DNA from: Wenyingzhuangia marina
GTDB lineage: Bacteria; Bacteroidota; Bacteroidia; Flavobacteriales; Flavobacteriaceae
Assembly (NCBI RefSeq): GCF_900130035.1
Contig: NZ_FQXQ01000003.1
Span: 1-64,000, forward strand
Direction: 5' to 3'
Length of the DNA: 64,000 nucleotides
The notes beneath the pieces are model-generated. The model was not told the origin of the DNA. It made no database searches and saw only the letters and a program-made list of their open reading frames with translations. Positions 45,645 through 55,528 of this stretch are shown here, in pieces. A program made the position numbers and the translations under genes. Numbering within the stretch: position 1 is the first letter of the stretch; the number at the start of each line of letters is the position of its first letter.

Positions 45645-48600
45645 ATGTTGCATAAAAGCATCAAATTTTTAATAGAAAACAAATTAGTAGCACTTTTGTT
45701 GCTACTACTATTTGTAGGTTGGGGAATCATCAATGCTCCTTTCGGTTGGGATACTAAAATCTTACCAAGCAATCCTGTAGCGGTTGATGCCATTCCAGAT
45801 ATTGGTGAAAATCAACAAATTGTATTTACCAAATGGGATGGAAGGTCTCCTCAAGATATCGAGGATCAAATTACCTATCCTTTAACTTCTTCTTTATTGG
45901 GGATTCCGGGAGTAAAAACCATTCGAAGTTCGTCTATGTTTGGCTTTTCTAGTATCTATATTATTTTTGATGAGGATGTTGAATTTTATTGGAGTAGAAG
46001 TCGAATTTTAGAAAAATTAAATTCTTTACCAAGTGGATTGTTACCTAATGAAGTAAATCCCGCTTTAGGTCCTGATGCTACAGGATTGGGACAAGTATTT
46101 TGGTACACTTTAGAAGGTAGAGATAAAGATGGAAATGTCACCGGAGGTTGGGATTTACAAGAACTCCGCACCACACAGGATTACTATGTAAAATATGCTT
46201 TGTCATCAGCAAGTGGTGTTTCAGAAGTCGCATCTATTGGTGGCTATGTACAAGAATATCAAATTGATGTACAACCAGAATTATTAAGACAATACAATAT
46301 TAATTTGCAAGCAGTCGTAAAAGCGGTTAAACAAAGTAATAAAGATATTGGAGCGCAAACTTTAGAAATTAATAAGGTTGAATATTTGGTTCGTGGTTTG
46401 GGCTATGTAAAATCGATTAGTGATATAGAAAATGCAGTGGTCACTTCTAAAGATTTTAAATCGATTAGAGTAAAGGATATTGCTAAAGTTCATTTAGGAC
46501 CAGCTGTTCGTAGAGGAATTTTAGACAAAGAAGGTGCTGAGGTTGTAGGTGGTGTGGTGGTAGCTCGTTATGGTGCCAATCCGCTAGAAGTGATTAACAA
46601 CACCAAAGAAAAAATTAAAGAGCTAAGTAAAGGATTGCCTTCAAAAGTATTAAAAGATGGAAGAACTTCTCAGCTAACTATTGTGCCTTTTTATGATCGT
46701 TCAGAATTAATTAAGGAAACTTTAGGGACTCTAAATGAAGCTCTGACCTTAGAAATTTTGATTACCATTTTGGTGATTGTGGTGATGGTAAACAATTTAA
46801 GAGCTTCTATTTTAATTTCAGGATTGTTACCTGTAGCTGTTTTGATGGTTTTTGTGGCCATGAAAATGTTTGGGGTGGATGCCAATATTGTGGCTTTGTC
46901 AGGAATTGCCATTGCTATTGGAACGATGGTAGATGTTGGAGTGATTTTGTCCGAAAATATTATTAGGCATTTAGATGAAGAAAAGGAAAAGTGGAAAGTT
47001 GAAAGTGAAAACCGATTATCGAATATCGACCATCGAAAAACACCCATCAACACTATAGTGTACAATGCCACCACAGAAATATCAGGAGCTATTGTTACAG
47101 CAGTTTTAACTACTGTTATAAGTTTTATTCCAGTATTTACCATGATAGGTGCTGAAGGAAAATTGTTTAGACCTTTGGCATTTACAAAAACTTTTGCACT
47201 AATAGCTTCGTTAATTGTAGCCTTGTTTTTTATTCCGCCATTTGCAGCCTATCTATTTAAAAAAACAGCTATCAAAAAGAAGGCTCAAAAAAGCATACAG
47301 TTTTTATTGTTACTTCTTGGCTTGGTAGGTGTAGTTTACGGACATTATTTAGGATTTGCTTTAATAGGGTTTGCCATTATTACTTTATTGAATTTGTTTA
47401 ATAAAATAAGCACAAACCTAATGAGTAAACTACATCTGTATTTGATTAGCATTACAATTGTGGTTTTATTAACGGAATTTTGGAGGCCTTTGGGAGTTGA
47501 TAAAAATTTAGTTCTAAACTTTTTCTTTGTTGCTATTCTTTGTTTTGGAATTTTAGGTGTTTTTGCTTTGTTAAGAAAATATTACAGTCTTATTTTAACT
47601 TGGGCTTTGCATCATAAACTGTTGTTTTTAAGTATTCCAACAACTATTGTTATTTGTGGATTTTTGATTCTAAAAAACACAGGAAAAGAATTTATGCCCT
47701 CTCTAAATGAAGGATCTTTTTTATTGATGCCCACGTCAATGGCTCATGCAGGTGTTGAGGAAAATAAACGTGTTTTACAGCAGTTAGATATGGCGGTTGC
47801 CAGTATTCCAGAAATTGAAACGGTGGTAGGAAAAGCAGGGAGAACAGAGTCTTCTTTAGATCCCGCTCCTTTGTCTATGTATGAAAATATCATTCAATAC
47901 AAATCAGAATATCAATTAAATAGTCAAGGGAAAAGTCAGAAATATAAGGTTGATGAACATAATTTGTTTGTCTTAAAAAATGGGCGATTAGCTACGGACG
48001 GAAGTGAAAAGTTTAAAGATATCCACAGTTCAAAATATGCATCTTTTGTAGATGAAAATGAATTGATTCCTGATGAAGATGGAGCGTTTTATAGAAATTG
48101 GAGAACGCATATCAAATCTCCAGATGATATCTGGAATGAAATCGTAAAGGTGACCAAATTACCGGGGATAACCTCTGCTCCTAAATTACAACCAATAGAA
48201 ACTCGTTTGGTGATGTTACAAACAGGAATGAGAGCTCCTATGGGAATTAAGGTAAAAGGGAATAGTTTAAAAGAAATTCAAGCTTTTGGAGAAAAATTAG
48301 AAACAATTTTAAAAGAAGCTGAAGGTGTAAAAAAAGAAGCTGTTTTTGCCGATAGAATTGTAGGGAAACCATATTTATTGATAGATATTGATAGAGAAAA
48401 AATTGCTCGTTATGGAGTGTCAATAAATGAAGTTCAAGAGATTTTAGAAGTAGCTGTTGGTGGAATGCAAATTACTCAGATAGTTGAAGGTAGAGAACGT
48501 TATGGAGTAAGAGTTAGATATCCTAGAGAACTAAGATCAAATCCAGAAGAGTTAAAAAATATTTACATTCCTGTGGCGAGTGGAAAACCAGTTCCGTTGA

Positions 48601-49415
48601 GCGAATTGGCAAATATAAAATATGAGCAAGGACCACAAGTGATTAAAAGTGAAGATACTTTTTTAGTAGGCTATGTGTTGTTTGATAAACAAGATGGTTT
48701 TGCAGAAACTAATGTGGTAGAAAATGCTCAGAATTTGATTCAACAAAAAATAGATACAAGAAGTTTAACCATTCCTAAGGGAATTAGTTATCAGTTTACG
48801 GGAACGTATGAAAATCAATTAAGGGCAGAAAAAACCTTGTCTTTTGTAGTGCCTTTGGCTTTATTCATTATTTTCTTAATTCTGTATTTTCAGTTTAAGT
48901 CTGTAGCAACTTCTTTAATGGTGTTTACAGGAATTACGGTAGCTTTTGCAGGAGGATTTATTATGCTTTGGTTGTACGGACAAGATTGGTTTTTAAATTT
49001 CAGCTTTTTTGGTGAAAACATTCGTGATTTGTTCAACATGAAAACCATCAATTTAAGTGTGGCGGTTTGGGTAGGTTTTATTGCTTTGTTTGGAATTGCA
49101 ACTGATGATGGTGTGGTGATGGCTACTTATTTAACCCAAACGTTTGATAAAAACAATCCGACTACGGTTCAAGAAATTAGAGCATCTGCTAAGTTTGCTG
49201 CAGAAAAAAGAATTAGACCTTGTTTGATGACTACGGTGACAACTATTTTGGCATTGTTACCCGTATTGACTTCTACAGGTCGTGGAAGTGATATTATGAT
49301 TCCTATGGCCATTCCAAGTTTTGGAGGAATGATTATAGACATCACCTCTTATTTTATTGTGCCAGTTTTGTTTAGCTGGAGAAAAGAAGTTCAACTAAAA
49401 AAAATGTTAAAATGA
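45645..49415 (+). CDS. cusA: CusA/CzcA-type heavy-metal RND efflux pump
   Basis: The inner-membrane pump of a tripartite copper/silver exporter. Motifs: NPVAVDAIPDIGENQQIVFTKWDGRSPQDIEDQITYPL at the porter start, FGFSSIYIIFDEDVEFYWSRSR, the proton-relay helix IAIAIGTMVDVGVIL, and FMPSLNEGSFLLMPTSM. The 1256 residues exceed the about 1040 of Escherichia coli CusA; extra membrane segments lie at about 550-650 and an extra porter-loop stretch at about 770-830, as seen in other Bacteroidota CusA. It overlaps the TolC gene by four bases. Confidence 0.95.
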   Translation: MLHKSIKFLIENKLVALLLLLLFVGWGIINAPFGWDTKILPSNPVAVDAIPDIGENQQIVFTKWDGRSPQDIEDQITYPLTSSLLGIPGVKTIRSSSMFGFSSIYIIFDEDVEFYWSRSRILEKLNSLPSGLLPNEVNPALGPDATGLGQVFWYTLEGRDKDGNVTGGWDLQELRTTQDYYVKYALSSASGVSEVASIGGYVQEYQIDVQPELLRQYNINLQAVVKAVKQSNKDIGAQTLEINKVEYLVRGLGYVKSISDIENAVVTSKDFKSIRVKDIAKVHLGPAVRRGILDKEGAEVVGGVVVARYGANPLEVINNTKEKIKELSKGLPSKVLKDGRTSQLTIVPFYDRSELIKETLGTLNEALTLEILITILVIVVMVNNLRASILISGLLPVAVLMVFVAMKMFGVDANIVALSGIAIAIGTMVDVGVILSENIIRHLDEEKEKWKVESENRLSNIDHRKTPINTIVYNATTEISGAIVTAVLTTVISFIPVFTMIGAEGKLFRPLAFTKTFALIASLIVALFFIPPFAAYLFKKTAIKKKAQKSIQFLLLLLGLVGVVYGHYLGFALIGFAIITLLNLFNKISTNLMSKLHLYLISITIVVLLTEFWRPLGVDKNLVLNFFFVAILCFGILGVFALLRKYYSLILTWALHHKLLFLSIPTTIVICGFLILKNTGKEFMPSLNEGSFLLMPTSMAHAGVEENKRVLQQLDMAVASIPEIETVVGKAGRTESSLDPAPLSMYENIIQYKSEYQLNSQGKSQKYKVDEHNLFVLKNGRLATDGSEKFKDIHSSKYASFVDENELIPDEDGAFYRNWRTHIKSPDDIWNEIVKVTKLPGITSAPKLQPIETRLVMLQTGMRAPMGIKVKGNSLKEIQAFGEKLETILKEAEGVKKEAVFADRIVGKPYLLIDIDREKIARYGVSINEVQEILEVAVGGMQITQIVEGRERYGVRVRYPRELRSNPEELKNIYIPVASGKPVPLSELANIKYEQGPQVIKSEDTFLVGYVLFDKQDGFAETNVVENAQNLIQQKIDTRSLTIPKGISYQFTGTYENQLRAEKTLSFVVPLALFIIFLILYFQFKSVATSLMVFTGITVAFAGGFIMLWLYGQDWFLNFSFFGENIRDLFNMKTINLSVAVWVGFIALFGIATDDGVVMATYLTQTFDKNNPTTVQEIRASAKFAAEKRIRPCLMTTVTTILALLPVLTSTGRGSDIMIPMAIPSFGGMIIDITSYFIVPVLFSWRKEVQLKKMLK

Positions 49416-50626
49416 AAAATATAGCTATTATTTTGTTTTTCACTTTTCACCTCGCAAGTGGACAAGATTTACAATCATATATTTCAGAGGCTTTAGAAAA
49501 CAATCCAACCATTCAGAAGTTTGAATTGAAGCATGAGTTGATGCAAGAAAAAACTAATGAAGTTAACAGTATTCCAAACACAGAATTTGGTTTAGGATAT
49601 TTTGTGAGCAAGCCAGAAACTAGGGTAGGAGAACAAGATTTTAAACTGTCGGCAAAGCAAATGTTTCCTTGGTTTGGAACCATTACTTCTAGAGAACATT
49701 ATGCAAATGCTTTAGCAGCTGTTTCTTATGAAGATATTGCCATCGCCAAAAGAAAATTGGCATCAGAAATACATCAATCTTATTATAATTTATATACGCT
49801 TAAAGAAAAAAATAGCATTGTTGATGAAAATTTAGAACTTTTAAAAGTGTATGAAACCATGGCTTTGGCTTCGGTAGAATCTGGAAAAGCAACAATGGTA
49901 CAAGTACTGAGAATTCAGATGAGAGAAAATGAATTGTTGGCTTTAAAACAAGATTTGTTAGAAACTTTTGCATCGGAAAAAACAGTTTTTTCCAAATTGC
50001 TCAACAGAAATCACCCTGATGGAATTTCAGTTGTTGATACTTTATTTATTCCAAAAGAAGAAATGGATGTGTTAGATTCTTTAAGTATTCATCCAGAGTT
50101 GATTAAGTTTGATAAAATGTATGCTTCTGTGGAAAAATCAGAATTGTTGAATCAAAAAGATAAAGCTCCTATGATTGGTGTTGGCTTAGATTATATATCG
50201 GTTACAGAAAGACCTAATATGACTTTAGCGGACAATGGAAAAGATATTTTGATGCCTATGCTAACCGTTTCAATTCCCATTTTTAATAAAAAATACAATT
50301 CTAAAACCAAGCAGAATGAGTTGGCTCAACAAGAAATTATATCTCAGAAAAAAGAGCGACAAAATGAGTTAGAAACCTTGTTGAGTAAGGCCGTACATGA
50401 AAAAGCATCGGCTAGAATTAATTATAAAATGCAAGTAGAAAACATTATTAAAACTAAAAATGCTGAAGAAATTCTTATCAAAAAATACGAAACCGAAAAT
50501 ATTGATTTTTATGAGGTTTTAGATTTACAAGAATTGCAATTAAAGTTTCAAATGAATCAAATAGAAGCTTTGAGAAAGTATTTTATGGCACAAACGACCA
50601 TTGATTATTTAAGCGTTAAAAAATGA
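49412..50626 (+). CDS. cusC: TolC-family outer-membrane efflux protein
   Basis: The 404-residue protein has a signal peptide ending at HLASGQ and two long coiled-coil repeats typical of TolC (LQSYISEALENNPTIQKFELKHELMQEK; ILIKKYETENIDFYEVLDLQELQLKFQMN). It forms the outer-membrane channel for the CusA/CusB pump. It overlaps the genes on both sides by four bases, so translation is coupled. The specific name cusC rests on context. Confidence 0.9.
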   Translation: MKNIAIILFFTFHLASGQDLQSYISEALENNPTIQKFELKHELMQEKTNEVNSIPNTEFGLGYFVSKPETRVGEQDFKLSAKQMFPWFGTITSREHYANALAAVSYEDIAIAKRKLASEIHQSYYNLYTLKEKNSIVDENLELLKVYETMALASVESGKATMVQVLRIQMRENELLALKQDLLETFASEKTVFSKLLNRNHPDGISVVDTLFIPKEEMDVLDSLSIHPELIKFDKMYASVEKSELLNQKDKAPMIGVGLDYISVTERPNMTLADNGKDILMPMLTVSIPIFNKKYNSKTKQNELAQQEIISQKKERQNELETLLSKAVHEKASARINYKMQVENIIKTKNAEEILIKKYETENIDFYEVLDLQELQLKFQMNQIEALRKYFMAQTTIDYLSVKK

Positions 50627-51180
50627 AAAAACATCTTTACATAAAAAACATGGTTTGTGATCGTTGTAAATCGACCTTAAAGAATGAAATTGAGAAATTA
50701 GGAATCAATATTCATCGTCTTGAATTAGGAGAAATTGTGATTGATGAGGTGGAAAGTTCAGTTTTAGCCCAAATAGAAAATGCCATTAAAGTAAATGGTT
50801 TTGAATTGGTAAAAGAAGAATCAGATTTATTGATAGAACAAGTAAAAGCTATTCTAATAGAACGACTAGATAAAGGAATAGATACCAATTTATCTGAAGA
50901 GATTGCTTTAAAACTTCATAAAGATTATTCTTGGGTAAGTAAGTTATTCAGTAAAAAAATGGGGATGACGATAGAAAAGTTTTTCATCCATTTAAAAATA
51001 GAAAAAGCCAAAGAATATTTGCAGTTGAGCGATTTAAACTTTTCGGAAATTGCTTATAGTTTAGATTATAAATCTAGTAGTCATTTGGCAAAGCAATTCA
51101 AATCAGTAACAGGAATGTCTATGAGTGAATATAAAAACTCAAAGCAATGGAACAGGAAGGATTTTGACAAAATTATATAA
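50623..51180 (+). CDS. AraC-family regulator with N-terminal HMA-like metal domain
   Basis: Residues 1-65 look like a heavy-metal-associated domain with a CxxC site in KNMVCDRCKSTLKNE. Residues about 80-185 are an AraC HTH (LHKDYSWVSKLFSKKMGMTIEKFFIHLKIEKA, LNFSEIAYSLDYKSSSHLAKQFKSVTGMSMSEYK). A direct metal-sensing activator or repressor for this cluster is the simplest reading. It is translationally coupled to tolC. Confidence 0.88.
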   Translation: MKKHLYIKNMVCDRCKSTLKNEIEKLGINIHRLELGEIVIDEVESSVLAQIENAIKVNGFELVKEESDLLIEQVKAILIERLDKGIDTNLSEEIALKLHKDYSWVSKLFSKKMGMTIEKFFIHLKIEKAKEYLQLSDLNFSEIAYSLDYKSSSHLAKQFKSVTGMSMSEYKNSKQWNRKDFDKII

Positions 51181-51222
51181 ATATTCACCAGAATGATGAT
51201 AAAAGAGTAGCGAGTTGATGTA

Positions 51223-51230
51223 TAATTTTG
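51223..51230 (+). promoter_or_regulatory. -7 promoter element of the HMA-MauE-like gene
   Basis: TAATTTTG fits TAnnTTTG, 19 bases before the ATG at 51250. It suggests a second transcript within the copper cluster. Confidence 0.5.
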
Positions 51231-51249
51231 TATTATAAAATTAAAATAG

Positions 51250-51963
51250 ATGAAACATACATATCAAATAAAAGGAATGACATGTAACGGTTGTGTTGCA
51301 GGTGTAGAAGAAAAGTTAAATAAAATTAATGGTATAAATAATGCCAAAGCCAACCTTGAAAAAGGAGAAGTTAGTATTGATTCTGAAACATTATTTTCTG
51401 TGCAGGCTATTCAAAATGCACTTCCTGATAAATATACCATTACAGAAAAAGAGACTCCCAATATAAAAACAATGAATGTTTCTGAGGAAAAAAGCAAATG
51501 GCAGCAGTTAAAACCTTTGTTTTTAATTCTGTTTTACATTGCCGTAGCCAGTAATTTAATAAAATATAAAGAGTGGAATATAAACGATGTAATGCTAAAT
51601 TACATGGGCTTGTTTTATATAGTCTTTAGTTTTTTTAAGTTTTTAGATTTAAAAGGTTTTCCAGACTCTTTTAAGATGTACGATCCTATAGCTAAAAGAA
51701 TTGCAATTTATGGTTGGATATATCCTTTTCTGGAAACCATTTTAGGATTGATGTTTTTATTTACATATCAAATTGACATCGCTCTTTTGATAACCATTAT
51801 TGTTTTAGGAGCCACTACTTTTGGAGTAGTAAAAACCTTACTAGATAAAAAATCTATTAAATGTGCTTGCTTAGGAACCGCTTTAAATTTGCCTATGACA
51901 GAGGCAACTTTTATAGAAAACACCATTATGTTAATCATGGCTTTTGCTATGTTTTTTGTATAA
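51250..51963 (+). CDS. HMA domain fused to a MauE/DoxX-like membrane protein
   Basis: Residues 1-70 are a heavy-metal-associated domain with the classic IKGMTCNGCVAGVEEKL. Then come about four membrane segments (LFLILFYIAVASNLI, YMGLFYIVFSFFKFL, YPFLETILGLMFLFTY, ALLITIIVLGATTFGVV) and a conserved CAC motif in KSIKCACLGTALNLPMT. The membrane part resembles the MauE-like family. Metal delivery or redox handling of metal thiols in the inner membrane is likely. A decayed copy lies at about 58557-58795. Confidence 0.85.
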   Translation: MKHTYQIKGMTCNGCVAGVEEKLNKINGINNAKANLEKGEVSIDSETLFSVQAIQNALPDKYTITEKETPNIKTMNVSEEKSKWQQLKPLFLILFYIAVASNLIKYKEWNINDVMLNYMGLFYIVFSFFKFLDLKGFPDSFKMYDPIAKRIAIYGWIYPFLETILGLMFLFTYQIDIALLITIIVLGATTFGVVKTLLDKKSIKCACLGTALNLPMTEATFIENTIMLIMAFAMFFV

Positions 51964-51969
51964 AAAAAG

Positions 51970-53235
51970 ATGATTATGAAAAAATACATAACCTATTCAG
52001 GTTTGTTGATTTTAGGTTTTTTATTAGGTTGGTTGTTGTTTGGAAAATCTAATAATATCGAAAATCATGAACATCATTCAGAAGAACAAAAACATCAAAT
52101 GTGGACTTGTTCTATGCATCCAAGTGTGATGAAACCTGAACCCGGAGATTGTCCTATTTGTGGTATGGATTTAATTCCAATAACTGTTAATGATGAAGAG
52201 GAGAAAGCAATAAATCCTAATCAGTTTACAATGACTAAAAATGCCATGGCTTTGGCGGACGTTGAAACTATTGTGGTTGGAGAGAGCCAAAAAGAGGAGA
52301 ACAATATAGTTTTGTCTGGATTGATTTCAGAAAACAAAGACCATACAGCCACACAATCTGCTCATTTTGATGGACGTATAGAAAAGTTATACGTTACCTC
52401 ATTAGGACAAAGAGTCACCAAAGGTCAACCTATTGCAGAGGTATATTCTCCAGAATTAATTACTGCTCAACAAGAATTAATCATTGCAGCTAAAACCAAA
52501 AAGAATCAACCATTATTGTACAATGCAGTAAGAAATAAATTTAAAAATTGGCAGATACATACGCATCAGTTAGATGAAATTGAAAAGAGTGGACAAGTAA
52601 AAACCAATTTAAAAATTTATGCTCATGTGTCTGGAGTAATTACTGAAATTTCGGTTGATTTGGGAGCACATATCATGATGGGGAAACCTATATTAAAAGT
52701 ATCAAATTTAAGTACGGTTTGGGCCAATTTTGATGTGTATGAAAATCAACTGTCTTTGTTTAAAGTTGGTCAAGAAATTGATGTTACTACCAATGTAATT
52801 CAAGGAAAAACAATAAAAGGAAAGGTTGATTTTATAGATCCTATTCTAGATGAACAAACTAGAACAGTAAATTTAAGAGTGGTGTTGGATAATAAAAATC
52901 AATTATTAAAACCTGGAATGTTTGTTGAAGGAATGGTTGAGAATCATATAGAAATATCTTATCAACTACAAGTTCCAGAAACAGCTGTGCTGTGGACCGG
53001 AAAAAGATCTGTAGTATATATAAAATCGGAAAAAGAAGCTCCTGTTTTTGAATTACGAGAGGTCACTTTGGGTAGCAAAATGGGGAACTATTATGTTATT
53101 TTAGAGGGATTGGAGAAAGGTGAAGAAATTGTAAGCAAAGGAACTTTTACCGTAGATGCTGCTGCACAATTACAAGGAAAAAAATCGATGATGAATCACG
53201 ATTCAAATTCCCTTGAAATGCATATGAATCATTAA
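51970..53235 (+). CDS. cusB: CusB-type periplasmic adaptor with heavy-metal-binding domain
   Basis: The 421-residue protein has an N-terminal membrane anchor (YITYSGLLILGFLLGWLLFG), a His-rich linker, a heavy-metal-binding domain (MWTCSMHPSVMKPEPGDCPICGMDLIP), then the membrane-fusion-protein core: lipoyl/hairpin part (GQRVTKGQPIAEVYSPELITAQQEL) and beta-barrel part (VWANFDVYENQLSLFKVGQEIDV). It bridges CusA and TolC and may hand over Cu(I)/Ag(I). Six bases after the HMA-MauE-like gene. Confidence 0.93.
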   Translation: MIMKKYITYSGLLILGFLLGWLLFGKSNNIENHEHHSEEQKHQMWTCSMHPSVMKPEPGDCPICGMDLIPITVNDEEEKAINPNQFTMTKNAMALADVETIVVGESQKEENNIVLSGLISENKDHTATQSAHFDGRIEKLYVTSLGQRVTKGQPIAEVYSPELITAQQELIIAAKTKKNQPLLYNAVRNKFKNWQIHTHQLDEIEKSGQVKTNLKIYAHVSGVITEISVDLGAHIMMGKPILKVSNLSTVWANFDVYENQLSLFKVGQEIDVTTNVIQGKTIKGKVDFIDPILDEQTRTVNLRVVLDNKNQLLKPGMFVEGMVENHIEISYQLQVPETAVLWTGKRSVVYIKSEKEAPVFELREVTLGSKMGNYYVILEGLEKGEEIVSKGTFTVDAAAQLQGKKSMMNHDSNSLEMHMNH

Positions 53236-53269
53236 ATAAAAATGTATAACTTTTAAATAAAAATAGAAA

Positions 53270-53650
53270 ATGAGAAAATTAGTTTTAAGTGCTTTGTTTA
53301 TAGGCTTGATGACAGTAGTAAGTTGTGGAAGTAAATCAGAAAAAAAAGCGGTTGTAGTGAATGAAAATACAACAAGTATGAATGTTGGAGTACGTGGTAA
53401 TTGTGGCATGTGTAAACATACTATAGAAACTGCTGCTAAAGATGTTGAAGGTGTAGTAACAGCGGATTGGAGTGTTGAAAATAAAAAAATTGAAGTAAGT
53501 TATGATAAGACAAAAACCAACCAAGCAGCTATTGAGAAAGCTATTGCTGAGTCTGGGTACGATACAGAAAATGTAGCGAGTAATGATGCTTCATATGAAA
53601 AATTACCAGGATGTTGTCAATACGACCACAGCATGGAAATGAATCAATAA
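53270..53650 (+). CDS. HMA-domain lipoprotein
   Basis: The 126-residue protein has a lipobox (MTVVSCGSK) and one HMA domain with the site VRGNCGMCKHTIETAAKDVEGV, a GNCxxC variant of the usual GMTCxxC. The C-terminus carries a second metal-type motif, LPGCCQYDHSMEMNQ. It probably binds copper in the periplasm and feeds or buffers the efflux system. A terminator follows. Confidence 0.88.
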   Translation: MRKLVLSALFIGLMTVVSCGSKSEKKAVVVNENTTSMNVGVRGNCGMCKHTIETAAKDVEGVVTADWSVENKKIEVSYDKTKTNQAAIEKAIAESGYDTENVASNDASYEKLPGCCQYDHSMEMNQ

Positions 53651-53652
53651 TT

Positions 53653-53687
53653 AAAAAGGCGATATCATTTGATATCGCCTTTTTTTA
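53653..53687 (+). terminator. Terminator between the copper cluster and the PepSY gene
   Basis: A perfect 14-bp stem (53653-53666 with 53671-53684, core GGCGATATC) with ATTT loop and T/A runs on both sides; it can serve the convergent genes in both directions. Confidence 0.9.
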
Positions 53688-55223
53688 TTTCTTTAATTTG
53701 CTGCCAACCCAAAGTGTGGTAAGCGATAAACAAATCCAAAAAACATCAATAAAAAATAATTGATATTGTTGATTTTGTAATGTATTCCAAAACCAATTTC
53801 CTGTACAAATACCATTTACAATAGGAATACATAAACCTATATAACTTCCTAGTTTTAGCGTCCATTTATTAGTAAAGTAAATATCTTTTTTTACGATGAA
53901 AAATAAAGTAAATAGTAGCCATCCTATAAAATAAAAAGCATAAATAAAAGATTGACTCATTTGTGTAGCAAATACTTTTACAGCAATAAAAGACAAAGCT
54001 GTAATAGGATACATGCTTAAACAAATAGCTAAGTAAACAATAACTACTTTTTTATTAAAACGCTTTCTTTTTTCGGGCACATTCTTTTTATCTCTGGCAA
54101 CCAACCAAATCATCACTCCAGAAATAATTACAAAACAAGAAGTGATTCCTAGTAAAAAACTAATAATTTTTAATAGATAACCACCATAATCACCAAAGTG
54201 AATTCTGTAAAGAATGTTTTTTACACTTTCTAAATAAGAAGTTGTTTCTTCTGGTTTTTTCTGATATATAACTTTATGATTGGTTGCTTTGTAGGTGATT
54301 TTTCCAAAACCATTAAATTTTAAACTTCTATCTGAATGTCCTTCAAAAGTGATATGCTCGTTTGTGTCTCCAAAATTTTGAATCAATATTTTAGTAACAT
54401 TAAAAGAAGGCCATTCTTTCTCTAGCTCTTTTAAATAGAGGTTGTAATCTACTACTTTTTCTCTTTTTTGTTGATGAAAAGTGTAATCGGTGGGAGTATA
54501 GCCCAAATCTTTATACAATTCTTGTTGATTACCATTGTAAATAACCATGACGTTGGGAGCTACCAAAAGTAATTTAATCATAAAAAAAGCTCCTGTAACG
54601 GCATAAACAAATTGAAAAGGCAAACCTATCATTCCTAAAGCAGTATGAGCATCTGTCCACATCGCTTTTAATTTTGCAAAAGGCCTAAAAACATAAAAAT
54701 TAGAAATGATTTTTTTCCAATGAATTAACACTCCTGTAATAATGGCAAACAAGAAAAAGAAAGCGGTAAAGCCCGCTAAATAATAGCCTATAGGATATTT
54801 AATTTGCGCTAAAAAATGCAATCTATATAAAAATTCTCCTAATGAGTAAGAACTGATATAATTGTGTTGGCTAAAGTTTTGTGTATCTAAGTAAAAGAAA
54901 TCTCTAGTTTTGTTTTCTGTTGCCGCCAAAGTGTCTTTGGTTGCAGAAATGGAAACATTTACTCTTCTTTCGTACCCGTGTTTTACAAAAGTTACATCAC
55001 TACCATATAAATTTTTAGTTGTCTGAACCGTATCAATTGCTTGGTTGATGTCAAATGAAATGTTTTCGGAAACTTTTGTGCTTTCATTTCTTTCCCAATT
55101 AATAATGTCATCTCTAAAAAACGAAAAAGACCCCGCAAAAAAGATGATGTATAAAACCACACTAATTACAATTCCGCTAACGGTATGTGTGTGAAATAAA
55201 ATATTGTGTTTTCTATTATCCAT
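53685..55223 (-). CDS. PepSY-domain membrane protein (iron-uptake associated)
   Basis: The 512-residue protein has an N-terminal membrane segment (VSGIVISVVLYIIFFAGSFSFF), PepSY-like periplasmic parts, HFLAQIKYPIGYYLAGFTAFFFLFAIITGVLIHWKK, the heme-type His pattern DAHTALGMIGLPFQFVYAVTG, and more membrane segments to the end. PepSY-associated TM proteins next to siderophore receptors are thought to reduce ferric siderophores or pass iron across the inner membrane. Fits the last place in a TonB receptor operon (58455 to 53685). Confidence 0.87.
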   Translation of the reverse strand: MDNRKHNILFHTHTVSGIVISVVLYIIFFAGSFSFFRDDIINWERNESTKVSENISFDINQAIDTVQTTKNLYGSDVTFVKHGYERRVNVSISATKDTLAATENKTRDFFYLDTQNFSQHNYISSYSLGEFLYRLHFLAQIKYPIGYYLAGFTAFFFLFAIITGVLIHWKKIISNFYVFRPFAKLKAMWTDAHTALGMIGLPFQFVYAVTGAFFMIKLLLVAPNVMVIYNGNQQELYKDLGYTPTDYTFHQQKREKVVDYNLYLKELEKEWPSFNVTKILIQNFGDTNEHITFEGHSDRSLKFNGFGKITYKATNHKVIYQKKPEETTSYLESVKNILYRIHFGDYGGYLLKIISFLLGITSCFVIISGVMIWLVARDKKNVPEKRKRFNKKVVIVYLAICLSMYPITALSFIAVKVFATQMSQSFIYAFYFIGWLLFTLFFIVKKDIYFTNKWTLKLGSYIGLCIPIVNGICTGNWFWNTLQNQQYQLFFIDVFWICLSLTTLWVGSKLKK

Positions 55224-55227
55224 AGTT

Positions 55228-55527
55228 TTATTGAATTGGAAAGTAAAGTTTACTCAGGTAAATAATGATAGAAAAGATGAGAGAAATTAAAAGGTAAATC
55301 CCCCAAATTTTCCATCCGTTTTTAGCTAAAAAAGCAAGTACTAATAACGTTGCCCAAAGAATAAATCCTGTAAAAGTTGCTGTAATAATTACGTTTACGT
55401 GGTTAAACCAATAACAAAGTGCTAAATGAAAAGTTATACACACTAAATATCCACCTAAAATACCTGCAGATATTTTAGCAAAACGTTGCCATTTGGATGA
55501 GGTTAAATATTTTGGATTTGCTGGCAT
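55228..55527 (-). CDS. Small membrane protein, DUF3649-like
   Basis: The 99-residue protein has three likely membrane segments (ISAGILGGYLVCITFHLALCYW, VIITATFTGFILWATLLVLAFLA, GIYLLISLIFSIIIYLS). The GILGGYL motif after a basic N-terminus (SSKWQRFAKIS) recalls DUF3649, small proteins placed between siderophore receptors and PepSY proteins in other bacteria. Family match is by eye only. One base separates it from the upstream gene. Confidence 0.7.
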   Translation of the reverse strand: MPANPKYLTSSKWQRFAKISAGILGGYLVCITFHLALCYWFNHVNVIITATFTGFILWATLLVLAFLAKNGWKIWGIYLLISLIFSIIIYLSKLYFPIQ

Positions 55528-55528
55528 T

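Noticed and set aside
46691-47143. 150-codon antisense frame inside cusA
   Set aside because: It is a shadow of the conserved RND membrane region; no recognisable protein features and no promoter.
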